Counted from the stretch's first letter, positions 5,952 through 13,049 are shown. The stretch is 14,959 nt of DNA from Maricaulis sp. (GCA_002694345.1 NZLV01000200.1:1-14959); one strand, 5' to 3'. The notes: generated by a model not told the origin, from the letters alone. Made by a program: numbers and translations.

Positions 5952-5980
5952 GTATAAAGATATGTTTATGTGTGAGTCAA
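5952..5980 (-). promoter_or_regulatory. Sigma70-like promoter of the hom-metX-metB operon
   Basis: On the minus strand, TTGACT (5980-5975) and TTATAC (5957-5952) are separated by 17 bp. The predicted start, about 7 nt downstream near 5945, falls at the first base of the riboswitch P1 stem. The -35 box overlaps a GACTC sequence, a GANTC site of the CcrM type. Confidence 0.6.
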
Positions 5981-6053
5981 TGGGGTGGTGTGAAACGCGT
6001 CGCGTCGAGTTCTTTGCGAGGTCACCCACTCCACCGCGCATGCGCGCGGTCCC

Positions 6054-6305
6054 CCTCGCCCATCAAGGGCGAGGACTTGGCGCCCGGCAGGGCATTGCAG
6101 ACGATCCGGCGGGGAAGTCTGGGAATGTGGAAGTCGAGATGTCCCGCAGGACCGTCTGCAACCCGGTGAAGCGGATTAAGCGACGGTCCGGCCGGACCCG
6201 CCTCAGCGCCACCCTGTCCCGGTCCGGTGAGCTCGCCGGGGCCGGGACAGTGGGACCAGTCTAGGCCGGGTTTGCGGGGGTGGGGATAAGGCGGCGGTTA
6301 TCCCC
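6054..6305. repeat. Intergenic cluster of strong palindromes
   Basis: No gene was found between the hom promoter (5980) and the rpsU terminator (6355). The stretch holds CCTCGCCC/GGGCGAGG (6054-6074), then a long hairpin with arms 6095-6107 and 6149-6161 (12 of 13 paired) continued inward by GCGGG/CCCGC (6109-6113, 6143-6147). After that come the self-complementary GGTCCGGCCGGACC (6185-6198), CTGTCCCGG/CCGGGACAG (6214-6250) and GGGGATAA/TTATCCCC (6282-6305). The ORFs across it are low-complexity and unlike proteins. It could be stacked repeats or a structured RNA. I recognise no known RNA family. Confidence 0.55.
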
Positions 6306-6354
6306 GCCTTCGCGCATCGGACGAGAGCCCCAAATCCCGGGCAGAATTGCAGAC

Positions 6355-6390
6355 AAACGAAAACGCCGCGCCCTTTCGGGCACGGCGCTT
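6355..6390 (-). terminator. Intrinsic terminator of rpsU
   Basis: On the minus strand, GCCGTGCCC (6386-6378) pairs with GGGCGCGGC (6373-6365) around a GAAA tetraloop (one G-T wobble) and is followed by TTTTCGTTT. It lies about 35 bp past the rpsU stop. Confidence 0.85.
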
Positions 6391-6420
6391 TTGCGAAATT
6401 CATCGTGAGTCTGGCGACCC

Positions 6421-6684
6421 TTAGCGACGACCGCCACGCTTGGCGATAAGGCCTTCGCGCTGCGCCCGCTTGCGGGCCAGCTTGCGCGCACGGCGAATGG
6501 CTTCAGCCTTTTGGCGAGCCTTCTTCTCCGACGGCTTTTCATAATGATTGCGGCGCTTCATCTCGCGGAAAGTGCCTTCCCGCTGCATCTTCTTTTTCAG
6601 CGCGCGGAGCGCTTGCTCCACATTATTATCGCGCACAACGATCTGTACGATGGCTCTCTCTCCATTATCTGGACGCGAGAACAA
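6421..6684 (-). CDS. rpsU: 30S ribosomal protein S21 (start uncertain)
   Basis: Small-subunit protein S21. The segment VQIVVRDNNVEQALRALKKK followed by MQREGTFREMKRRNHYEKPS is diagnostic, with the usual Arg/Lys-rich tail ending AKRGGRR. S21 normally begins Met-Val-Gln-Ile. Here the codon before Val-Gln is ATC (6651-6649), and the only in-frame conventional start upstream is TTG at 6684, which would add 11 residues (MFSRPDNGERA). The TTG has GAGG only about 1 nt before it. The ATC has GGAG 8 nt before it. So either an extended TTG-started protein or a rare AUC start giving 76 residues is possible. The coordinates given are the longer version. A clear intrinsic terminator follows. Confidence 0.93.
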   Translation of the reverse strand: MFSRPDNGERAIVQIVVRDNNVEQALRALKKKMQREGTFREMKRRNHYEKPSEKKARQKAEAIRRARKLARKRAQREGLIAKRGGRR

Positions 6685-6802
6685 TCCTCACGTCGCTAGT
6701 TCGCCAGAGGCGGGGCTACTACCAGAGCTGCGACGTCGTGTCCACACTGCCAACACATAGAGGTGTGGTGACGATGCCGCCGGTGTGGTCTAGAAATGCC
6801 TC

Positions 6803-7480
6803 ATGACCGACACAGCAACGAAATCCCGCTCCCACAAGTATACCACACGCGAAGCCCTTCTCCAGCCCATGCTGGCACATGCGGCATTTGACGGCTGGAG
6901 CGCGACCAGCTTCGAGGCAGCCCGCAAGGAAGCCGGCGTTTCTGCTGGCGATGCCGAGCTCGCCTGTCCGCGTAAGGAACTGGATTTGCTGGCACATTGG
7001 TCACGACAGCTGGATGAGGCCGTGCTGGATGCGGTGAAGTCCGCCGACCTGGCCAGCATGAAGATCCGCGAGCGTGTGCGCTTTGGAGTCATGGCCCGGC
7101 TGGAAGCCATCGGCACCCATGAGGAGGCCGCCCGGCGCGCCCGCGCCCGCCTGCTTCTGCCTGATGCCGCTGTGGAAGCGCCGCAACTGCTGTGGGCCAC
7201 CGCTGACACGATCTGGCGGGCCATTGGCGACACATCAACCGATGTGAACTTCTACTCCAAGCGAACGATTCTCTCCGGCGTGTACGGTTCCACCCTGGCC
7301 AGCTGGCTGGGCGAGGCCGACGCCGAGAAGCCGGAATCCCAGGCCTTTCTCGACCGCCGCATCCAGAATGTGATGGATTTCGAGAAGACCAAGGCGCAGC
7401 TGCAGAAGATGACGGCCGATCTGCCGGACATGGCCGGCTTCCTGGGCAAGCTGCGCTATGGGCCCGGCCCCAGAACCTAG
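6803..7480 (+). CDS. COQ9 family ubiquinone biosynthesis protein
   Basis: A 225-residue COQ9-family protein. These proteins have a TetR-like helical fold with a lipid-binding site; in mitochondria COQ9 assists the COQ7 hydroxylase in ubiquinone synthesis. The N-terminal part (about 15-80) resembles a TetR-type helical region, with the typical GWSATSFEAARKEAGVS. The hallmark segment is ATADTIWRAIGDTSTDVNFY followed by SKRTILSGVYGSTLASWLGE (about 133-173), which is the family's most conserved stretch. The C-terminal helix has FLDRRIQNVMDFEK. The ATG at 6803 has no clear ribosome site. It is divergent from rpsU and ends 9 bp from a convergent phosphatase gene. ubiX, a second ubiquinone gene, lies about 4 kb away. 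Confidence 0.9.
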   Translation: MTDTATKSRSHKYTTREALLQPMLAHAAFDGWSATSFEAARKEAGVSAGDAELACPRKELDLLAHWSRQLDEAVLDAVKSADLASMKIRERVRFGVMARLEAIGTHEEAARRARARLLLPDAAVEAPQLLWATADTIWRAIGDTSTDVNFYSKRTILSGVYGSTLASWLGEADAEKPESQAFLDRRIQNVMDFEKTKAQLQKMTADLPDMAGFLGKLRYGPGPRT

Positions 7481-7489
7481 ACCGGGTCT

Positions 7490-8302
7490 CTAGCCGTCCG
7501 GACCATTGGTCGGCCAGCGCGGCGAGTTGAACCATTCCTTGTGGGCCGGCACCTGGACGAGCTGACGCTCGGGCCAGGTCAAAGCCGTCAGATGGCCGCC
7601 GAAGCAACACCCCGTATCGATGCACAGGACATTATTGCGCTCGCGGACATCCGGTTCGGCGACATGGCCATGCACCACGGTCGCGGGGCCGGAATAATTG
7701 CGGGCCCAGTCGAGCCGGATCGGCAGACCGTGCTGGTCCCGCTCACCCGTGGTTTCCCCGAACATGGCAAAGCTGCGGACCTTCTTGCCGGTCTCGCCAT
7801 GCATGTGGGCGTGCAGGCCAGCGTGGGCCACAACCAGGCGGCCCCGGTCGAGCACGAGATGGTCCGGCAGGAGGTGCAGGAAGTCGTGCACCTCATCGCG
7901 GAATTCGCGTGTCTGGCGGGAGAATTGCTCGATTGTGCGTTCGATCCCGTGCGACAGGACGACGGAATGCCCCATCAGCCAGCGGCGGAATTTGTCATCA
8001 TGATTGCCGACCACCGCATGGCCCCGACCGGTGTCGACCAGATGCATCGCCAAGCGCAGCACGTCCGGGGAGCGCGGCCCCCGGTCCACCAGATCTCCCA
8101 GCAGCACCGGCTTTCGTCCCTGCGGATGGGTGATGTCGTACTGGCGGTGACCTTCCGGTCCGTCAGTCTCAAGCTGGTAGCCCAGTGTTTCGAGCAGGAT
8201 TTCCAGCTCGCCGGCACAGCCGTGAACATCACCGATCAGATCGAACGGACCCAGATCATCAAAATGCGTATCCGGCGGCAGGGGTGACAGGTCTGAGGGC
8301 AT
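7490..8302 (-). CDS. Calcineurin-like metallophosphatase (PrpE/PNKP phosphatase-like)
   Basis: A 270-residue metallophosphoesterase. All core metal-binding motifs are present: GDVHG (24-28), GDLVDRG (69-75), GNHD (99-102), and later histidines in VVAHAGLHAH and VVHGHV. The segment HPQGRKPVLLGDLVDRGP and the following HGIERTIEQF resemble the phosphatase domain of bacterial polynucleotide kinase-phosphatase and PrpE-type dinucleoside tetraphosphatases, but no kinase or ligase domain is attached. The substrate is unknown: Ap4A-like nucleotides, RNA or DNA 3'-phosphates, or phosphoproteins are candidates. The ATG at 8302 lacks an obvious ribosome site. It lies 39 bp downstream of purK on the same strand and could be the last gene of a purE-purK transcript. 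Confidence 0.85.
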   Translation of the reverse strand: MPSDLSPLPPDTHFDDLGPFDLIGDVHGCAGELEILLETLGYQLETDGPEGHRQYDITHPQGRKPVLLGDLVDRGPRSPDVLRLAMHLVDTGRGHAVVGNHDDKFRRWLMGHSVVLSHGIERTIEQFSRQTREFRDEVHDFLHLLPDHLVLDRGRLVVAHAGLHAHMHGETGKKVRSFAMFGETTGERDQHGLPIRLDWARNYSGPATVVHGHVAEPDVRERNNVLCIDTGCCFGGHLTALTWPERQLVQVPAHKEWFNSPRWPTNGPDG

Positions 8303-8341
8303 GAGCCGAGTTTGGACGCAGCCGGTCCGGCTTGCAAAGCC

Positions 8342-9421
8342 CTAAAGCGACGACAACCGGTTCACATGACCCATTTTGCGGCCCGAACGGACTTCGCGCT
8401 TGCCATAGAGATGGAGGCGGGCCGTCGGGTCGGCGGCCAGGTCTTCCCAGGCCAGGGCGTCCTCGCCGATCAGATTGGTCATCACGCAGGCGGAATGCGG
8501 GGACGGATCCCCCAGCGGCCAGCCGGCGACGGCGCGCATGTGTTGTTCAAACTGGCCGCAGCCACAGGCATCCATGGTCCAGTGGCCGGTATTGTGGACG
8601 CGCGGCGCGATCTCATTGACGACCAGACCGGCCTCACCCAGATCAAACAGCTCGACAGCAAACACGCCGACATGGCCCAGCCCGTTGCCGATCGCCGTGG
8701 CGATCTCGAGCGCGCGGCCCTGGGTGGCCGCGTCGACACCCGCAGCCGGCGCCGTCGACTGTTTCAGGATGCCGTCACCATGGACATTCTCGGCCAGCGG
8801 GAAGGCGCGGACCTGTCCGTCCACCGAACGGGCCGCCACCACGGACAGCTCCCGCGTGAAAGGTGCAGCGCCTTCCAGAATGGCCGGCAGCTCCCCGATG
8901 GCCGCCCAGGCCGCGGCGGCGTCACCCCCGTCGCGGATCCAGGCCTGGCCCTTGCCGTCATAGCCGAAGCGGCGGGTTTTCAGCACGGCGGGCAGGCCGA
9001 TCGATTCAAGGGCGGCTTCCAGTGAGTCGATATCATCCACCTGGGCGAAGGGCACCGTGGCCACCCCGACCCCGTTGATGAAGGTCTTTTCGATCAGGCG
9101 GTCCTGGGTGAGCTGGAGGGACTTGCCGCCTGGGCGCAGCACGGACACCCGCGCCGCCGCTTCCACGGTCTCCACCGGGACATTCTCGAACTCATAGGTG
9201 ATCGCGTCACAGCGGCGGGCAAAGGCCTCCACGGCGCCGATATCATCCCAGGGCGCACAATAGGAGCGGGCCGCCACGCGGCTGGCCGGACAGTCCGGCT
9301 CCGGCTCGTAGACATGGACATCGAAGCCCAGGGCGGCTCCCGCCGTGGCCAGCATGCGGCCCAGCTGGCCGCCGCCGAGAATGCCGATGGTGGAACCGGG
9401 GGCGAGCGGGCCGTGGGTCAT
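8342..9421 (-). CDS. purK: N5-carboxyaminoimidazole ribonucleotide synthase
   Basis: A 359-residue ATP-grasp enzyme that carboxylates aminoimidazole ribonucleotide with ATP and bicarbonate, supplying substrate to PurE in purine synthesis. The N-terminus has GILGGGQLGRML (13-24). Then follow ITYEFENVP, KTRRFGYDGKGQ (ATP-grasp), PLAENVHGDGIL and the metal-site region VVNEIAPRVHNTGHWTMDAC near residues 255-275. The start is ATG at 9421, 5 nt after the purE stop; the frame can be read upstream to 9868 but that part overlaps purE and is unlike PurK. GAGGA lies 9-10 nt before the ATG inside the purE end. Length and motifs are normal. Confidence 0.95.
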   Translation of the reverse strand: MTHGPLAPGSTIGILGGGQLGRMLATAGAALGFDVHVYEPEPDCPASRVAARSYCAPWDDIGAVEAFARRCDAITYEFENVPVETVEAAARVSVLRPGGKSLQLTQDRLIEKTFINGVGVATVPFAQVDDIDSLEAALESIGLPAVLKTRRFGYDGKGQAWIRDGGDAAAAWAAIGELPAILEGAAPFTRELSVVAARSVDGQVRAFPLAENVHGDGILKQSTAPAAGVDAATQGRALEIATAIGNGLGHVGVFAVELFDLGEAGLVVNEIAPRVHNTGHWTMDACGCGQFEQHMRAVAGWPLGDPSPHSACVMTNLIGEDALAWEDLAADPTARLHLYGKREVRSGRKMGHVNRLSSL

Positions 9422-9426
9422 GATGT

Positions 9427-9939
9427 CTAGTCCTCGACCGTCACCGGGACACTGTCGGTCTGGGCCTGGCGCCAGGCCTCGAGGCGTTCCGCCAGCGCCG
9501 GATCCATCAGGGACAGGATGGAGGCGGCCAGCAGGCCGGCATTCTTGGCCCCGGCATCCCCGATGGCGAGCGTGCCGACCGGGACACCACCGGGCATCTG
9601 GACGATGGACAGGAGGCTGTCCTGGCCGTTCAGCGCCTTGGACTTCACCGGAACACCCAGTACCGGAAGCGAGGTCATCGACGCGACCATGCCCGGCAGG
9701 TGGGCGGCACCACCGGCTCCGGCGATGATCACCTTGATGCCCTGGGCCCGTGCGGACTTTGAAAATTCGACCAGGCGGTCCGGCGTGCGGTGGGCCGAAA
9801 CGACCTGGGCCTGATAGGCAATGCCCAGCTCGTCGAGCATGGCGGCTGCCTTCTTCATGGTCGGCCAATCCGAACGCGATCCCATGACAATGGCCACGTC
9901 GGCCGTCTGCTGGGAGGATGTGGGCGAAAGATCGCTCAT
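9427..9939 (-). CDS. purE: N5-carboxyaminoimidazole ribonucleotide mutase (class I PurE)
   Basis: A 170-residue class I PurE, which moves the carboxylate of N5-CAIR to C4 to give CAIR. Motifs are VMGSRSDWPTM (18-28), VSAHRTPDR with the conserved H50, AGAGGAAHLPGM, and VPVKSKALNGQDSLLSIVQM followed by PGGVPV, which form the nucleotide site. Class I (mutase) rather than the AIR-carboxylase class II is supported by the partner purK directly downstream. The ATG at 9939 is preceded by AGGA at 6 nt spacing. purE and purK form a two-gene unit, perhaps extended by the phosphatase gene. It is divergent from the diguanylate cyclase gene. Confidence 0.96.
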   Translation of the reverse strand: MSDLSPTSSQQTADVAIVMGSRSDWPTMKKAAAMLDELGIAYQAQVVSAHRTPDRLVEFSKSARAQGIKVIIAGAGGAAHLPGMVASMTSLPVLGVPVKSKALNGQDSLLSIVQMPGGVPVGTLAIGDAGAKNAGLLAASILSLMDPALAERLEAWRQAQTDSVPVTVED

Positions 9940-9970
9940 GACGCTTCCTGGTCAGAAAAGGAAGCGCGGG

Positions 9971-9998
9971 ACCTTATCTCCCAAGCGGTGGAGGTCAA
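9971..9998 (-). promoter_or_regulatory. Possible purE promoter
   Basis: On the minus strand, TTGACC (9998-9993) and TAAGGT (9976-9971) are 16 bp apart, about 30 bp upstream of the purE ATG. The -10 match is partial, so this is tentative. Confidence 0.35.
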
Positions 9999-10096
9999 GA
10001 TATCCTCGTCAGACAAGGCTTTTCTTTTCCGGTTTGAGGGTTTCTTAACCACACTTCGCCAGCCTGAGGGTGAACAGATTCGAACAGGATCGAGCC

Positions 10097-10843
10097 ATGC
10101 GCATCGGGCCCTTGAACTCAGGCAGCAATGTTTCGCGGACCGGAAAATCGGAATCCGGGAAATCCTCTGCGCGTTCGGGCCATGCCGGCTCGGCTTCGGC
10201 CCCGCAGGACGCCGCCTCGATCATGGGCGTGCCGGAAGCGGAGCTGACCCCCAATGTGCAGCGCGCCCTCCTCTCCCTGATGGGTGAGGTCGATCAGATG
10301 CGCAAGGAAACGGAGCGCCTGCGCGGACGCGTGCGCGAGCTGGAATCCCTGGCCGATCATGACGTTCTGCTGCCGGTGCTGAACCGCCGCGCCTTCCTGC
10401 GGGAAGTCTCCAAGGCCCTGGCCCTGGCCGAGCGCCACAATGCGCCGTCGGCCCTGGTCTACATGGACCTCAACGGGTTCAAGGCGATCAATGACGCGCA
10501 CGGCCATGCGGCCGGCGACCAGGCCCTGCACCATGTGGCGCAATTGCTGACCGCCCATGTGCGCGAGACCGACGCGGTCGGCCGTCTCGGCGGCGACGAG
10601 TTTGGTGTGGTCCTGACCCTGACCGGGCAGGAGGGGGCCGAAGCCAAGGCGGCCGAGCTCGCCGAGATCATCGAGACGACCCCGTTCCGTTATCAGGGCG
10701 AAGCCTTGCATGTGGGCGCGGCCTGGGGCTGCAAGCCGCTGGATGCCGGTGGCAAGGCCGAAGAGGCGATGGCCGAGGCCGATGCGGCGATGTATGCCCG
10801 CAAACAGGCCCAGAAAGCCGAAGCGGAACGCCGCCGGGCCTGA
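10097..10843 (+). CDS. GGDEF diguanylate cyclase (DgcB-like)
   Basis: A 248-residue cytoplasmic protein predicted to make cyclic di-GMP from two GTP. Residues 1-45 are Ser/Gly/Ala-rich and probably disordered. Residues about 49-85 (LTPNVQRALLSLMGEVDQMR then KETERLRGRVRELESL) look like a coiled coil for dimerisation. The GGDEF domain follows. The active-site motif GGDEF is intact at 165-169, and an RETD product-inhibition site (156-159) has the canonical five-residue spacing. NRRAF and INDAHGHAAGD are present. The usual DxLTGLxNRR is DVLLPVLNRR. Layout resembles Caulobacter DgcB, which I infer but cannot confirm. I chose ATG at 10097 (AGGA 7 nt upstream) over GTG at 10070. There is no membrane or sensory domain. 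Confidence 0.9.
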   Translation: MRIGPLNSGSNVSRTGKSESGKSSARSGHAGSASAPQDAASIMGVPEAELTPNVQRALLSLMGEVDQMRKETERLRGRVRELESLADHDVLLPVLNRRAFLREVSKALALAERHNAPSALVYMDLNGFKAINDAHGHAAGDQALHHVAQLLTAHVRETDAVGRLGGDEFGVVLTLTGQEGAEAKAAELAEIIETTPFRYQGEALHVGAAWGCKPLDAGGKAEEAMAEADAAMYARKQAQKAEAERRRA

Positions 10844-10856
10844 GCCCGGACACATC

Positions 10857-11069
10857 CTAGGCGATGATATCCGGCGTGATCTGGTCCTCGACCTTGGCGA
10901 TCAGGTCTTTCAGACGCAGTTTTTCCTTCTTGAGACGCGCATATTTGAGCTGATCGACGACGCCGTTCTCGGCGATCGCATCGACCTCCCGGTTGAGCGC
11001 CTCATGTTCAGCGCGCAATTCTTCGAGGCGTTCAACAAGCGCCTCTTGCTCGGGCGAAACTCCGTCCAT
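10857..11069 (-). CDS. YdcH/DUF465 family small helical protein
   Basis: A 70-residue, highly charged, all-helical protein. The DUF465 signature is at the C-terminal half: LKYARLKKEKLRLKDLIAKV, preceded by the heptad-like LVERLEELRAEHEALNREVD, suggesting a coiled-coil hairpin. The function of this family is not established. I chose ATG at 11069 (MDGVSPEQ); the open frame to 11183 adds a Pro/Arg-rich stretch not seen in the family. It is convergent with the diguanylate cyclase (13-bp gap). A second member lies on the other side of ubiX. The 169 bp between this gene and ubiX contain only a weak ATTCG/CGAAT hairpin near 11182-11196. Confidence 0.8.
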   Translation of the reverse strand: MDGVSPEQEALVERLEELRAEHEALNREVDAIAENGVVDQLKYARLKKEKLRLKDLIAKVEDQITPDIIA

Positions 11070-11238
11070 TCCTGAGCCGTCTCTTTTCTGTTTCGGACAA
11101 TGTGCCGGTCTGCCGCGCACGGGACCGGCGGACCTGTGAAAGCCGCGGTTGCCCTGTGGACGGGGCGCGCACAATAGCGGCATTCGTTTCGCGAATAAAT
11201 GCCCTGCGAGCGCTGCATGTGCGAAGACCCGGACCAGC

Positions 11239-11826
11239 CTAGCGGCGACCGCCTTCCAGGTCCTCGCCCCAGCGCCGTGTGCTTTCCCAATCCAGGTCGA
11301 ACAGGTCCAGCGCCCGGCCGACCGACTGGTTCACCAGGTCATCGATGGATTTGGGCTTGGCGTAGAAGGCCGGCAGGGGCGGACAGATCACGGCGCCCAT
11401 TTCGGTAAGGGCTTCCATCGTGCGCAAATGACCCAGATGGAAGGGGGTCTCGCGGACCATGAGAACCAGGCGCCGGCGCTCCTTCAGAACGACATCGGCG
11501 GCGCGCGTCAAAAGGCTCGACGTCACGCCGGTGGCAATCTCCGACATGGTCTTCACCGAACAGGGTGCGATCAGCATGCCGCGCGTATGGAAGGAGCCGG
11601 ACGCAATGGCCGCGCCGACATCCGGCATTTTGTAGACCTGGTCCGCCTTGGCCCGGAAATCCTTGATCGACAGATCGGTCTCATAGCCGAGCGTCATCTC
11701 GGCCGCCTTGGAGGCCACCATGTGACTCTCCACACCCAGGTCGCGCAGCGCCTCCAGCGCGCGCACCGCGTAGATCAGTCCGGATGCACCGGACACACCC
11801 ACGATCAACCGGTCGGTCTTCACCAT
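11239..11826 (-). CDS. ubiX: Flavin prenyltransferase UbiX
   Basis: A 195-residue member of the UbiX family, which joins dimethylallyl phosphate to FMN to make the prenylated flavin cofactor used by the UbiD decarboxylase in ubiquinone synthesis. Motifs are VGVSGASGLIYAVRALEAL (9-27) for flavin binding, IAPCSVKTMSEIATGVTSSL with the conserved Cys-Ser-Val-Lys turn, and LMVRETPFHLGHLRTM with the Arg-Glu-Thr-Pro motif. The ATG at 11826 has AGAGG directly before it, leaving little room. A GTG one codon later would have slightly better spacing. No ubiD is in the window. Confidence 0.94.
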   Translation of the reverse strand: MVKTDRLIVGVSGASGLIYAVRALEALRDLGVESHMVASKAAEMTLGYETDLSIKDFRAKADQVYKMPDVGAAIASGSFHTRGMLIAPCSVKTMSEIATGVTSSLLTRAADVVLKERRRLVLMVRETPFHLGHLRTMEALTEMGAVICPPLPAFYAKPKSIDDLVNQSVGRALDLFDLDWESTRRWGEDLEGGRR

Positions 11827-11912
11827 CCTCTAACCCCGAAACGTTTCGTGAGTAGACATAGTGCGGGAATTTGTTTCAATCGAGACTCCCATACCAGTAG
11901 AGGAGACGTTCC

Positions 11913-12101
11913 ATGTCCATCGAAGCCCGCATCCGTGAGCTCGACGCTCGTCATACGCGCCTGGATTCAGAGATCGATGATCTCAAGAAGCATGCGTCCG
12001 CGGACTCTCTGGAAGTGGCCCGACTTAAGAAGGAAAAGCTCCGAATTAAGGAGCAGATCGAGTCGATGCGATTGTCGGCCCAGGCCGAATTCGCCGAATA
12101 G
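11913..12101 (+). CDS. YdcH/DUF465 family small helical protein, second copy
   Basis: A 62-residue charged helical protein of unknown function. VARLKKEKLRIKEQIESM is the DUF465 signature, matching KKEKLRLKDLI of the paralogue at 10857-11069. The N-terminal half is also heptad-like (IEARIRELDARHTRLDSEID). ATG at 11913 has an excellent ribosome site, GAGGAG, 7 nt upstream. It is divergent from ubiX and followed by its own intrinsic terminator, so it is probably a monocistronic gene. The paralogues are clearly diverged rather than a recent duplication. Confidence 0.88.
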   Translation: MSIEARIRELDARHTRLDSEIDDLKKHASADSLEVARLKKEKLRIKEQIESMRLSAQAEFAE

Positions 12102-12125
12102 GCGACGCGATCTGCCAAGCATGTC

Positions 12126-12152
12126 GGGGCGGCCTTTCGGGCCGCCCTTTTT
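12126..12152 (+). terminator. Intrinsic terminator of the second DUF465 gene
   Basis: GGGCGGCC (12127-12134) pairs with GGCCGCCC (12140-12147) across a five-base loop and is followed by TTTTT. It begins about 25 bp past the stop codon. Confidence 0.92.
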
Positions 12153-12191
12153 GCAGGTTACACTGGACACCGACCAATCGGAGAAGATCTC

Positions 12192-13049
12192 ATGCGCTGG
12201 CTGGCAGCCCTGATCGCGACGACCCTGCTGACGGCACCGGATGCCCTGGCCCAGAAGCCGGACGGCCCCAATGCCTGCGATGCCGGACGACTGGCCCTGG
12301 CCGCTGGTGAAACCTCAACCGCCGCGGACCAGTTCGAGACCTGTCTGCAAACGGAGGATCTGGAACCGCATGAGGAAGTCGGCGTCTACGCCGCCCTCGG
12401 CGCCGCCCTGCTCAACGAGTCCCGGTTTGCCGACGCCCTCTCCGCCTACAATTTCGCTTTTGCCATCATCGACACCCAGCTCGCCGAAGTGGCCGAACCC
12501 AGCCTGTGGCGCAATCGCGGTATTGCCCGCCTTCAGCTGGGTCAGCTGGACGGTGCCCTGGCCGATCTGCAGCGCGCGTCCCGGGAAATGCCCGATGATG
12601 TGATGACCCAGCTCAATCTGGGCATCATCTATCAGGATATGGGCCGGGCCGCCGATGCGGTCGTGGCCTATGACACCGTGGTGCGTCTGGAACCGGACTG
12701 GATGGGCGCCTGGATCAACCGGTCCAGTGCCTTGCTGGATGCCGGCATGACCGGCGCCGCGGTCGAGGATGCCCGCCGGGCGGTGGAATTGGAGCCGGAC
12801 AATGGCACCACGCTCAACATGCTGTGCTGGACGCTGATCCAGGACGGCCGCGCCCAGACGGCCCTGCCCCTGTGCGAACAGGCCGTGGCCCTGGAACCGG
12901 AAAGCGGTGCGATCATCCACTCGCACGCCTCGGCGCTGGAAGCCCTGGGCCGGATGGATGAAGCCCTGCCGCTCTACCGTCGCGCCTGGCAATTGGCGCC
13001 GGATGATCCGGAGATCACGCAGGACTATGAGCGCACCCACAACCCCTGA
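12192..13049 (+). CDS. Exported tetratricopeptide-repeat protein
   Basis: A 285-residue protein with a Sec signal peptide (MRWLAALIATTLLTAPDALA, cleavage after residue 20), so it is probably periplasmic. The mature part is a run of TPR units: around residues 62-90 (ALGAALLNESRFADALSAYN), 105-135 (RNRGIARLQLGQLDGALADL), 138-170 (LNLGIIYQDMGRAADAVVAY), 172-204 (INRSSALLDAGMTGAAVEDA), 206-238, and 240-272 (SHASALEALGRMDEALPLYR). TPRs bind protein partners; the partner is unknown. GGAG lies 9 nt before the ATG. The 112 bp to the next gene contain a perfect GCCTGGC/GCCAGGC hairpin (13081-13097) without a T run, so the downstream SDR gene may be co-transcribed. Confidence 0.85.
   Translation: MRWLAALIATTLLTAPDALAQKPDGPNACDAGRLALAAGETSTAADQFETCLQTEDLEPHEEVGVYAALGAALLNESRFADALSAYNFAFAIIDTQLAEVAEPSLWRNRGIARLQLGQLDGALADLQRASREMPDDVMTQLNLGIIYQDMGRAADAVVAYDTVVRLEPDWMGAWINRSSALLDAGMTGAAVEDARRAVELEPDNGTTLNMLCWTLIQDGRAQTALPLCEQAVALEPESGAIIHSHASALEALGRMDEALPLYRRAWQLAPDDPEITQDYERTHNP

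Noticed and set aside
5962..6264. 100-codon plus-strand ORF between hom and rpsU
   Set aside because: Low-complexity, Arg-rich, crosses several palindromes, no ribosome site, no recognisable family.
6054..6305. Known structural RNAs (6S, RNase P, SRP, tmRNA) in the structured interval
   Set aside because: None of the conserved motifs of these RNAs was seen, and the palindromes do not form a known architecture.
9422..9868. Upstream extension of the purK frame
   Set aside because: It lies wholly within purE in another frame; PurK homology begins at the ATG at 9421.
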